Shown one piece after another: positions 53,748-61,730 of a stretch of 64,000 nt of DNA (its first letter is position 1; each line of letters starts with the position of its first letter). The notes under the pieces are model-generated. The model saw only the letters and a program-made list of their open reading frames with translations, did no database searches and was not told the origin of the DNA. Source of the stretch: Chthonomonadales bacterium (GTDB lineage Bacteria; Armatimonadota; Chthonomonadetes; Chthonomonadales; CAJBBX01); the NCBI GenBank assembly GCA_027459625.1, contig DAIDHP010000003.1, forward strand, positions 124,001 to 188,000. Reading direction: 5' to 3'. The position numbers and the translations under genes are program-made.

Positions 53748-54902
53748 TTGAATGCTAACCCCCTGCCTAATACGGCGGACGGGAATAAAATCGGCCCAAC
53801 GCGTTATTCTTGGAAAAAAGGAGTGTCCTCGACGGCGCTCATCATCGTCTTTGTTGTTTTCATATGGTCCGTTCGCAGTGTCCTTCCCCCTTTTTTGATC
53901 GCTTTTTTCCTCGCAGGGTTGCTGAATCCCTTGGTGGTTAAGCTTGAATCCGGTAAGATCAGCAGATTGCGAGCGGTCGCTATCATCTACATCACATTCT
54001 TCATTACCATCTCCATTGCCGGAGTGATACTCATCCCTATCACGGTGCATCAGATCACTGAATTGGGGAGGAATGTGGGAACATACAGTTCAAATTTGCG
54101 AGGCTATACCGATAGGTTAACACGTATCGCGGATGAGTGGTACTTGGACCACGAGGGTAATTTGAACGCATTGGGTTTTCGGGAGAAGCCATCCGATTAC
54201 CTCAACAGTCACACAGGGGTGATCGCTCAATGGGTAAGTGGAGTTCTGAACACGATAAAGTCAGCAATTTTAACGTTTTTAGGGCAGGTGCTGTGGCTTA
54301 TAATAATCCCATTGGCGCTATTCTATTTTCTGCTGGATTTCCCCACCTTGCGCGCAAAATTAATATCCTTGTGTCCTCCGAAGTATCAGGGCAGCGTGGA
54401 TTACATTAGCAGGGATATCGTCGAAATATTCAGTCACTATATTCGCAGTCTCGCCATTGTCTGCTTATGTTACGGAGGAGTCGCCACACTGCTTTTTATG
54501 GCGTTGGGATTGCGTTATCCGGTGTTTCTCGGTTTAGCGTCGGGAGTGTTGTATGCGGTTCCCTATGTTGGGCCGGCCATTGCGTTCAGCGGCGCCGTGG
54601 CGCTGTCCCTCACCACCGGACAGAGCGTTCTACACGCGAGCTTGACCGGACTCTCCTTTGTAGTGATGCACGTCTCATTCGATTACGGAGTGACACCGAA
54701 AATGGTGGGCGGCTCGGTGGGCTTGCATCCCTTGGTGAATATCTTCGCTTTGATGTGCGGAGCCACTCTGTTCGGGATATGGGGGATGCTATTAGCGGTG
54801 CCATGCGCGGCGACGATACAAATGCTGCTTTTTTACTTTTACCCCGCCATCAAGGAAAAACCCAAATTAGAATTTCACGACGATACCGCTATGCAATTAT
54901 GA
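53748..54902 (+). CDS. AI-2E family (PerM-type) transporter
   Basis: 384 residues with about eight membrane helices. The family is recognised by the N-terminal helices, the soluble segment (about 80-160) and the C-terminal block ASGVLYAVPYVGPAIAFSGAV with LHPLVNIFALMCGATLFGIWGMLLAVP. Members export autoinducer-2, exchange Na+ for protons or have unknown substrates; no luxS is seen here. The chosen start is TTG at 53748, with AGGAGG exactly six bases ahead. An upstream GTG (53706) lies inside a stable hairpin. Confidence 0.92.
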   Translation: MNANPLPNTADGNKIGPTRYSWKKGVSSTALIIVFVVFIWSVRSVLPPFLIAFFLAGLLNPLVVKLESGKISRLRAVAIIYITFFITISIAGVILIPITVHQITELGRNVGTYSSNLRGYTDRLTRIADEWYLDHEGNLNALGFREKPSDYLNSHTGVIAQWVSGVLNTIKSAILTFLGQVLWLIIIPLALFYFLLDFPTLRAKLISLCPPKYQGSVDYISRDIVEIFSHYIRSLAIVCLCYGGVATLLFMALGLRYPVFLGLASGVLYAVPYVGPAIAFSGAVALSLTTGQSVLHASLTGLSFVVMHVSFDYGVTPKMVGGSVGLHPLVNIFALMCGATLFGIWGMLLAVPCAATIQMLLFYFYPAIKEKPKLEFHDDTAMQL

Positions 54903-54908
54903 TCTGAT

Positions 54909-55118
54909 TTATCCGCCTAGCAACTCCCTGGCTTTTCTTTTCGCGTCAGCTTGCTGGTCGCCCTGCCTTACCGCTCGCTCAATATCCTCCATGGTTACCA
55001 CGAGGATGTTAGCGCCTTCAATGTCAAGACCGTGCAAATCCAACACAAGATAACCTTTTTCGGAATTCTTTCCATCAACTGATTTTGTAAATGATAATCT
55101 TTTTTCCGGGAAATTCAT
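54909..55118 (-). CDS. Small hypothetical protein, 69 residues
   Basis: Not recognised. MNFPEKRLSFTKSVDGKNSE... has a beta-like core (YLVLDLHGLDIEGANILVVT) and a charged helical C-terminus, with no membrane segment or cysteines. It is convergent with the AI-2E family gene, six bases apart. AGG stands nine bases ahead of the ATG, a modest site. Coding-like composition is the main support. Confidence 0.55.
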   Translation of the reverse strand: MNFPEKRLSFTKSVDGKNSEKGYLVLDLHGLDIEGANILVVTMEDIERAVRQGDQQADAKRKARELLGG

Positions 55119-55270
55119 AATTGTTACCTGATCCTATCAAACTTCCTGAATAACGCCAAAAAGAGGGAATTCTCATTTCCATCTCCAAAATACTATACTG
55201 AAGAATCGGAGAGAGTCAATCATACTTAACAAAATGGAAGTATACTTTTTTTAACTGACTGAAATAGTGC

Positions 55271-55289
55271 CGGGATCAATCCCGTTTTT
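55271..55289 (+). terminator. Terminator-like hairpin in the Gfo/Idh leader
   Basis: CGGGA and TCCCG around TCAA, followed by five T residues. It stands 57 bases ahead of the Gfo/Idh gene start and 25 bases after a TATACT box (55241-55246), so it may attenuate that transcript or stop read-through from the left. Confidence 0.5.
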
Positions 55290-55345
55290 ATAGAGGAGAT
55301 ATATCTTCCGACCAAAAGATATCTTCGGTAAAAAGGAGCCGTGTC

Positions 55346-56332
55346 ATGAGTTTGAAGATGGGAATTATGAGTTTCGCTCACCTCCACGCCTATTCTTACG
55401 CATCCGCCATAAATTTCATGGACAACACGGAATTCGTTGGAATTGCGGATGATGATCTGGATCGTGCAAAGGTGATGGCGCAAAGACATCAAACTCGCTA
55501 TTTTGGAAGTTACGAGGAACTCCTGAAAGAGGTGGATGCGGTAGTCATTACATCCGAGAACGCGCGTCATAAGGAGTTGGCGGAACTTGCCGCTCGCAAG
55601 GGCAAGCATATCCTGTGCGAAAAACCTTTGGCGACAACCCCGGATGATGCCAAGACGATGATTGATGTGTGTCTTGAAAACGGAGTTCAACTCATGACAT
55701 CCTTTCCGTGCCGATACAGCCCCGCCATGCGTCAAATCCGAAGGGAGTATCAACAAGGCAGAATTGGTAAGGCGCTTGCCATTCGAGGCACCAATCGCGG
55801 GCGGTGTCCGTTCGGGTGGTTCACAAACATTCAACTTAGTGGTGGCGGTTCTTTGATGGATCACACCGTTCATGTGACGGATCTGATGCGCTGGTTGCTG
55901 CAATCGGAAGTGAAGTCGGTGTACGCTCAGACGTCAAATGGCATGTTCCATGATAGTTTCGAGGATTGCGCCCTTCTTACCATGGAGTTCGATAACGGGG
56001 TTTTCGCATCCTTGGACTCCAGTTGGTCGCGCCCGAAATCATTTCCCACCTGGGGGGATGTCACCTTAAGCGTTGTCGGAGAGAAGGGAATATTAAATAT
56101 GGATATGTTCTCCCAAAATCTCATCCATTACAACGATACGGATAACGGAGCACACTGGCATTCCTGGGGCGTGAACTTTGATCTCGAAATGATAATAGCG
56201 TTTGTGAATGCAATCATGCGTGGCGAGATGGTTCCTGTCACGGGATTGGATGGCTTGAGAACCGTGGAGGTGGTGGAGGCGGGATACGCTTCGGCGTCAA
56301 TAGGAAAACCCGTCGCACCAAGGAAGCTATAG
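55346..56332 (+). CDS. Gfo/Idh/MocA family oxidoreductase
   Basis: 328 residues. NAD(P)-dependent dehydrogenase acting on sugars, inositols or their derivatives. The N-terminal Rossmann domain begins MGIMSFAHLHAYSYASAI, where the usual GxGxxG is replaced by a GIMSFAHLHA form seen in some members; LCEKPLATT holds the catalytic Lys of the EKP motif, and GGGSLMDHTVHVTDLMRWL supplies the family His/Asp segment. AGGAG lies seven bases before the ATG. Substrate unknown. Confidence 0.92.
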   Translation: MSLKMGIMSFAHLHAYSYASAINFMDNTEFVGIADDDLDRAKVMAQRHQTRYFGSYEELLKEVDAVVITSENARHKELAELAARKGKHILCEKPLATTPDDAKTMIDVCLENGVQLMTSFPCRYSPAMRQIRREYQQGRIGKALAIRGTNRGRCPFGWFTNIQLSGGGSLMDHTVHVTDLMRWLLQSEVKSVYAQTSNGMFHDSFEDCALLTMEFDNGVFASLDSSWSRPKSFPTWGDVTLSVVGEKGILNMDMFSQNLIHYNDTDNGAHWHSWGVNFDLEMIIAFVNAIMRGEMVPVTGLDGLRTVEVVEAGYASASIGKPVAPRKL

Positions 56333-56445
56333 ATACGACGGGGTTGCATTATTCACTCTTCAGGCTAAACACAAAGTATGATATGTGAGATTTACGCCGC
56401 TTTCGCCGAATATTACAATCATCTCATTCGAAAATGGAGATCAAA

Positions 56446-58731
56446 ATGAGATATCTTTTGATTATCTGCATATTCATGGCAATAGGAAAAAGTTGCATGG
56501 CAGCGGAACCGTATGCGATGATGAGCAAACTGGCAATTCACTCTGTCGCGCTTTTATCCGTGCACCCGTCGCTCTATACTCAATCGGAATGGAATATCAA
56601 CCTTTCCGCAACCTACGATAATCCATTCAATCCTCGACAGATTGATGTTTGGGCGGATTTTTTCTCTCCGAACGGCAAAAGATATCGCGTTTACGGCTTC
56701 CTTTATCAAAAGTGGATAAGGGAACTGGATAAAAATGACACTGAAATATTGCATCCTGATGGGAATACGGTTTGGCGTGTTCGTTTCACCCCGGACGAAA
56801 AGGGTGAATGGACATGTCGTTTTTACGCCAAAGATTCCACGGGTGCGGTGAATTATCCATTGCAATCTTTTATGGTGGAGAATTCGAAGAATCCCGGATT
56901 TGTGCGGTTGAGCAAAGTAAATCACCACTATTTTTCCTTTGACAATGGCAAACCCTATTTCGCCATGGGAGAGGATATGTGCTGGGGAAATAACCGCGGA
57001 TCGTTCTCGTATGATACATGGCTTCCGGATTTGGCGAAAGCGGGCGGGAACTGGATTCGTATCTGGATGTGGCAATGGAATTGCGGGCTGGAATGGAGCG
57101 CATCCAAGAATCCCGATATGCACAACGGGGTTTACCACGGATTGGGTGAGTATAACCTTGGAAACGCCTGGAAACTGGATAAAATCCTGCGTATTGCGTC
57201 CGAAAATCACGTCTATGTTATGCTTTGTCTTGGCACCTATAGCGAGTTCACGTCAGGCGGCTTTTTCAACGAGGGGATGTGGAATACAAATCCTTATAAC
57301 TCTGCGAATGGGGGACCATGCGCCACTCCTGAAGATTTCTGGTCAAACACCGACGCCCAGCGTCTATACCAGCAGCGACTGCGCTACATTATGGCGCGTT
57401 ACGCCTCATATCCTTGCATCATGGGGTTTGAGTTTTGGAACGAAGTGCCGCCGCATCCGCAGTGGCTGAATATCATGTCAGAGTGCGTAAAGGGCATCGG
57501 TCCGTACAAGACTCAGGGGTCTTTGGATCCGTACCATCATTTATTGACAACCACATATGGCAACTCCGAAGTCTGGCGATTGCCGGGGATTGACTTCACG
57601 CAGACGCATAATTATGGCGAAGGAAATATTCCCGACCATGCGCCAATCGTTCATTCCGACGCAATGAGTTTCCTCGAATACAATAAACCGCATATCATGG
57701 CTGAATTTGGAATCGACTGGCGTTCCGGTGATCAAAAATACGATCCTCAAGGCAAAGGAATCAACCTGCATAACGCCATCTGGTCCGCAGCACTATCCGG
57801 AGATGCCGGAAGCGCCATGATTTGGTATTGGGATAGTTACATAGCTCCAAAGAACCTTTATCACGTTTACACACCGTTGAAAAAGTTCACCGACACCATT
57901 CCGTGGAACAAGGGGGAATGGGCTCCTGCGAAAATAAACAACATTCGCTCCATTGGCGGTAAGGAGACATTCACTAATATGAGGATATCCGGCGGAACTG
58001 GTTGGGCGAAGGCGGTGACATCCGATTTCGATATCACGCCTTTTGGGGTAAAAGACGGGGTCACGCTGCCTTCCTATCTATTCAGCCCGGGAAAGCCGGA
58101 TGTGCGTCAGACGCCATCTTTTCATGTGGATTACCCCCATCCCGGACAGTTTTTAATTCATATCAACTCCGTCTCAACCTCCGTGAAAATACAGATTTCG
58201 CTTGACGGTAAGCCGGTTAAAGTGATCGACTTGAATGCACAGCCTACATTGAACTCATCTGTAAAACCGGATTACATCAGCACGTCGCAGAACAAACAAT
58301 ATCATAACTGGGTGGCGGTTTTTGATAAAAGTTATGGGATTGACGTGCCTGCGGGGAAACATGTCATCACGCTGAATTGCCTGGAAGGGGATTGGGTGCA
58401 GATCGATTACTACGAATTCACGGGATATCGAAGCAGTCGATATCCGGACGTGCATATATACGGGATGAGCAATGGCGAACAGGCGGCTGTTTGGGTGCAG
58501 AACTCGAACTACAACTGGATGAATGTGGCGGATAACAAACCTATCGCGCCCATCACGAATTTGCAGTTCACAATATCCGGGTTGCCTAACGGAGTGTATG
58601 ACGTTCAACAGTGGGAAACCCAGACGGGGGATATCACCAAGCAGGTTCAGATAAGATGCGACAAGAGGCAGCTGCTCATTAGCGTTCCAAATTTGGAATG
58701 GAATACGGCGTATCGTATTGAAAAGAAATAG
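56446..58731 (+). CDS. Secreted DUF5060 / GH-A clan glycoside hydrolase-like protein
   Basis: 761 residues from the ATG at 56446, which has GGAG six bases ahead and gives a signal peptide MRYLLIICIFMAIGKSCMAA. An N-terminal DUF5060-type beta domain (about 35-145: VWADFFSPNGKRYRVYGF, WRVRFTPDEKGEWTCRF) precedes a TIM barrel with the acid/base Glu in FEFWNEVPP and the nucleophile Glu in HIMAEFGIDW, as in GH5-like enzymes. A C-terminal beta-rich region (about 540-760) may bind carbohydrate or decorate the catalytic part. It acts outside the cytoplasm on an unidentified polysaccharide. Confidence 0.88.
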   Translation: MRYLLIICIFMAIGKSCMAAEPYAMMSKLAIHSVALLSVHPSLYTQSEWNINLSATYDNPFNPRQIDVWADFFSPNGKRYRVYGFLYQKWIRELDKNDTEILHPDGNTVWRVRFTPDEKGEWTCRFYAKDSTGAVNYPLQSFMVENSKNPGFVRLSKVNHHYFSFDNGKPYFAMGEDMCWGNNRGSFSYDTWLPDLAKAGGNWIRIWMWQWNCGLEWSASKNPDMHNGVYHGLGEYNLGNAWKLDKILRIASENHVYVMLCLGTYSEFTSGGFFNEGMWNTNPYNSANGGPCATPEDFWSNTDAQRLYQQRLRYIMARYASYPCIMGFEFWNEVPPHPQWLNIMSECVKGIGPYKTQGSLDPYHHLLTTTYGNSEVWRLPGIDFTQTHNYGEGNIPDHAPIVHSDAMSFLEYNKPHIMAEFGIDWRSGDQKYDPQGKGINLHNAIWSAALSGDAGSAMIWYWDSYIAPKNLYHVYTPLKKFTDTIPWNKGEWAPAKINNIRSIGGKETFTNMRISGGTGWAKAVTSDFDITPFGVKDGVTLPSYLFSPGKPDVRQTPSFHVDYPHPGQFLIHINSVSTSVKIQISLDGKPVKVIDLNAQPTLNSSVKPDYISTSQNKQYHNWVAVFDKSYGIDVPAGKHVITLNCLEGDWVQIDYYEFTGYRSSRYPDVHIYGMSNGEQAAVWVQNSNYNWMNVADNKPIAPITNLQFTISGLPNGVYDVQQWETQTGDITKQVQIRCDKRQLLISVPNLEWNTAYRIEKK

Positions 58732-58769
58732 TTTTTCTCACCGTTGTGAAACTGCGCTAAAATCAACAA

Positions 58770-59927
58770 GTGAAAGAGCGTGATACAGGAATGGGGGAGG
58801 GATACGAATCGGGAATAGTTCAAGGGATTAAGGATTTATTGCGATGGTATGATCTGCATCATAGGGCACTTCCATGGCGCGAGATGCAGGACAATCCATA
58901 TGCGGTATGGATATCCGAGATCATGCTTCAGCAAACCCAGGTGAAAACCGTGATTCCCTACTTTATTCAATGGATGAAGCGCTATCCCACAATAGCCTCT
59001 TTGGCAAGCGCTAAGATGGAGGATGTTCTGTCGTCGTGGTCCGGTTTGGGATATTACGCGAGAGCGCGAAACGCGCACCTCGCGGCTCAAGGTATCATGT
59101 CTCGACATGGCGGTGAATTTCCCGTGGATCGCGATGAAATCATACGGCTTCCAGGAATCGGTGAAAACACCAGAGGAGCCATTCTATCCATTGCTTTTAA
59201 TCTTCCCGAACCTTTGGTGGATGCGAATGTGCATAGAGTTTTTTCCCGACTTACACGCTTGCCGTATGCCATTGCAAGTTCGTCGGGCGGAAAAGCCGTA
59301 TGGGCATCCGCCAAGCGGTGGATGGATGCGGGGCAATGCTTCTCGGAGTTCTCCCCGCGAAACTGGAATCAAGCTTTGATGGAATTAGGAGCTTTGATCT
59401 GCACTCCATCGGACCCTGACTGCTCTCATTGCCCTATATCTCTCGCTTGCGAGGCGTTAAAGGACGGTAACCCGACCCAATGGCCTGTGCCAAGGGAGAG
59501 TGTGAAAATTGTCCATACAAGACATTGCAGCCTCATTTTGGAAAAAAACGGCAGATTCCTGCTGATACAAAGACCCCCCTCAGGTCTGTGGGGAGGGCTA
59601 TGGGAATTCCCTCGCGCAGAGTGCGAGGAGGGGGAGACCCCGATGGATTGCGCATCCCGACTGGCGAAGGATTGGTTCGATATCGATCCGTTCCAAGGCG
59701 AGGAAAGAGTGAAAGTTATCCATGGCGTGATGCATTTTCGCATTTCATTACACGCTTTTATGGTTTCCATCTCGCCTGAATCTATCATAAACCGTCATAA
59801 GAGTTCTTCGGAATGGCTATTGCCGGATGAAATATGCCGCAAACCACTATCCTCGCCGCAAAAAAAGTTGGTTGCGTCGCTATTCCCGCAGGAAAACGCA
59901 TCAAATCATCTTTCATTAGCGGAATAG
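58770..59927 (+). CDS. mutY: A/G-specific adenine glycosylase MutY
   Basis: 385 residues. Removes adenine paired with 8-oxoguanine. Helix-hairpin-helix LPGIGENTRGAIL, the catalytic Asp in LVDANVHRVFSRL, a 4Fe-4S cluster with spacing C-x6-C-x2-C-x5-C (CTPSDPDCSHCPISLAC) and a C-terminal Nudix-like 8-oxoG-recognition domain (SLILEKNGRFLLIQRP, GLWGGLWEFP) are present. The GTG at 58770 lacks a ribosome site and may be leaderless behind TAAAAT at 58758; the ATG at 58791 is an alternative. It needs the Fe-S machinery encoded upstream. Confidence 0.95.
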   Translation: MKERDTGMGEGYESGIVQGIKDLLRWYDLHHRALPWREMQDNPYAVWISEIMLQQTQVKTVIPYFIQWMKRYPTIASLASAKMEDVLSSWSGLGYYARARNAHLAAQGIMSRHGGEFPVDRDEIIRLPGIGENTRGAILSIAFNLPEPLVDANVHRVFSRLTRLPYAIASSSGGKAVWASAKRWMDAGQCFSEFSPRNWNQALMELGALICTPSDPDCSHCPISLACEALKDGNPTQWPVPRESVKIVHTRHCSLILEKNGRFLLIQRPPSGLWGGLWEFPRAECEEGETPMDCASRLAKDWFDIDPFQGEERVKVIHGVMHFRISLHAFMVSISPESIINRHKSSSEWLLPDEICRKPLSSPQKKLVASLFPQENASNHLSLAE

Positions 59928-60036
59928 TCTCCGAAAGGTCCTTCTTTTTCAGGAAAGATTACGTAAGCTGATGTATTTCAAGGGTTATGTATCGTAATAT
60001 AAAACTATATTGCTCGTATGCAAAGGATAAGGAAAA

Positions 60037-61197
60037 GTGAAAATACACGAACATCAGGCGAAAGAGATCTTAAGTAGGTTTGGAGCGCCGGTTCCAAGAA
60101 ATGCGGGAGTGGCGTTAACCCCCGCCGAGGCGATGGAAGGGGCGATCAAACTCGGTGGCTCCTGTGTCTTAAAGGCGCAGGTGCATGTCGGTGGCAGAGG
60201 CAAGGCGGGTGGGATCAAGGTTGCCAAATCACCGGAGGAGGCGGAACAACTGGCTGAAAAGATGCTTGGAATGAGATTAATTACTCGCCAGGCTCCGCAG
60301 GGTGAAATAGTGAACAAGCTTCTCATGGAGGAGCCACTGCAAATCACCAACGAGTTTTATCTTGGAATTGTGCCGGATCGCGCCGCCCAACGAAACACTT
60401 TGATTGTCAGCGCCATGGGTGGAGTGGATATCGAAGCCGTCGCTGAAGAGCATCCCGAGGCGATCGCCAGAATGCCTATCGATCCTCTGCTCGGATTAAG
60501 GGATTATCAGGCGCGCGCGGTCTGTTTTGATGCCAAGCTCCCGGTGGAATTCATTCCAAGGATCGCCGTTATTCTTAAGCAATTATACCAAGCATATCTG
60601 GAATGTGATTGTTCCATGGCGGAGATTAATCCTCTCGCCGTGACTTCGGATGGAGGAATCATTGCTGCGGATGCAAAAATACTTTTGGACGATAACGCTC
60701 TTTATCGCCATCCCGAATTCCTTTCCATGCAGGAGGAGAACGAGGAGGATCCTCTCGAGGCGGAAGCGCACCGCAGAGGAATTCAGTACGTTCATCTTGG
60801 AGGTGATATCGGCATTATCGGCAACGGCGCGGGATTGGTGATGGCGACGCTGGATGAGGTGGCGCGTGCGGGTGGCAAACCTGCGAATTTCCTTGATATC
60901 GGGGGAGGAGCCAAGGCGGAGTTGGTTCGAAACTCACTTGAATTGATACTCTCAGATCCGAATGTGAAGGGGGTGCTGTTTAACATTTTCGGCGGAATCA
61001 CTAGGGGCGACGAAGTTGCGAAAGGGATATTGGAGGCGACGGACAAAATGGATGTTCGCGTTCCGATGGTGTTACGTTTGGCAGGCACCCGCGCCGAGGA
61101 GGGGATGGCTTTACTCAAGGGCACGAAGCTGAACACCTGTTCCACGATGCAGGATGCCGCCGCCAAGGTGGTGGCTCTTGCCCATTCGGCATCCTGA
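60037..61197 (+). CDS. sucC: Succinyl-CoA synthetase beta subunit
   Basis: 386 residues. ATP-grasp subunit of ADP- or GDP-forming succinyl-CoA synthetase in the citric acid cycle. The start MKIHEHQAKEILSRFGAPVP, KAQVHVGGRGKAGGIK, CSMAEINPLAV and the C-terminal IFGGITRGDEVAKGI are typical. The start is GTG at 60037 after AAGG. No sucD (alpha subunit) follows: the next gene is on the opposite strand. The partner must lie elsewhere or the beta subunit acts with a different alpha subunit. Confidence 0.95.
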   Translation: MKIHEHQAKEILSRFGAPVPRNAGVALTPAEAMEGAIKLGGSCVLKAQVHVGGRGKAGGIKVAKSPEEAEQLAEKMLGMRLITRQAPQGEIVNKLLMEEPLQITNEFYLGIVPDRAAQRNTLIVSAMGGVDIEAVAEEHPEAIARMPIDPLLGLRDYQARAVCFDAKLPVEFIPRIAVILKQLYQAYLECDCSMAEINPLAVTSDGGIIAADAKILLDDNALYRHPEFLSMQEENEEDPLEAEAHRRGIQYVHLGGDIGIIGNGAGLVMATLDEVARAGGKPANFLDIGGGAKAELVRNSLELILSDPNVKGVLFNIFGGITRGDEVAKGILEATDKMDVRVPMVLRLAGTRAEEGMALLKGTKLNTCSTMQDAAAKVVALAHSAS

Positions 61198-61225
61198 AAG
61201 ACTTGAACAAAAACCTGAATGGGAA

Positions 61226-61253
61226 AAGGAGGACGGGTCAATCCGCCCTCCTT
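61226..61253. terminator. Bidirectional terminator between sucC and the response regulator
   Basis: AAGGAGG-A-CGG pairs with CCG-C-CCTCCTT around a six-base loop, one mismatch. The minus side is followed by TTTTCCC and the plus side by GAAATAT, so it works best for the minus-strand gene. Confidence 0.7.
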
Positions 61254-61275
61254 GAAATATGTATGAGTGATTGAT

Positions 61276-61716
61276 CTATTGCTTCATCATCTTCGAAAAG
61301 CTTTCCAGCCTTCTCATGGTGCCGACAGCCGAACGACGACGTTCCAGGGCGTGAGCCATTTTCATGATTAAAAGTTCGTAAGTATCCACACCGGGACTGT
61401 TTTTCTCCAGATAATCGAAAGCTCCCCTTCGCATCGATTCCACGGCGTTTGACACATTTCCGTATGCCGTGAGAACGAGCACCTCGGTAAAAAGGTCATG
61501 CGCGATCGCTTCCTGAAGTACAACCAAGCCACTGTCCGGCTCCTCCATTGACATGTCCGTGATGACAATGTCGAATGTGGGGGTTTGATCCCGAATCACC
61601 GTCGTCGCTTCCGCAGCGCTTGAAGCAGTGCTAACCTCGTATCCTTCACGCTCCAATCTTCTTTCAAGAGCGGCGCGCACCTCGTCTTCATCATCCACTA
61701 CCAAAACATGAGCCAT
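61276..61716 (-). CDS. Stand-alone receiver-domain response regulator
   Basis: 146 residues, CheY-like receiver only, with no DNA-binding or enzymatic output. Acidic pocket in VDDEDE, phospho-acceptor Asp in DIVITDMSM, switch Thr in VLTAYG and Lys in YLEKNSPG. The start ATG at 61716 (MAHVLVVDDE) has AAAGGAGG ahead; an ATG at 61734 overlapping the kinase stop (ATGA) is an alternative. It is the partner of the histidine kinase encoded just upstream; its effector must be another protein. The C-terminal 25 residues are helical. Confidence 0.92.
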   Translation of the reverse strand: MAHVLVVDDEDEVRAALERRLEREGYEVSTASSAAEATTVIRDQTPTFDIVITDMSMEEPDSGLVVLQEAIAHDLFTEVLVLTAYGNVSNAVESMRRGAFDYLEKNSPGVDTYELLIMKMAHALERRRSAVGTMRRLESFSKMMKQ

Positions 61717-61730
61717 AAGATCCTCCTTTA

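Noticed and set aside
53217-54050. 277-codon minus-strand open frame over the YtxH and AI-2E genes
   Set aside because: Both plus-strand genes carry recognisable membrane proteins with ribosome sites; the antisense frame has neither domain nor start signals.
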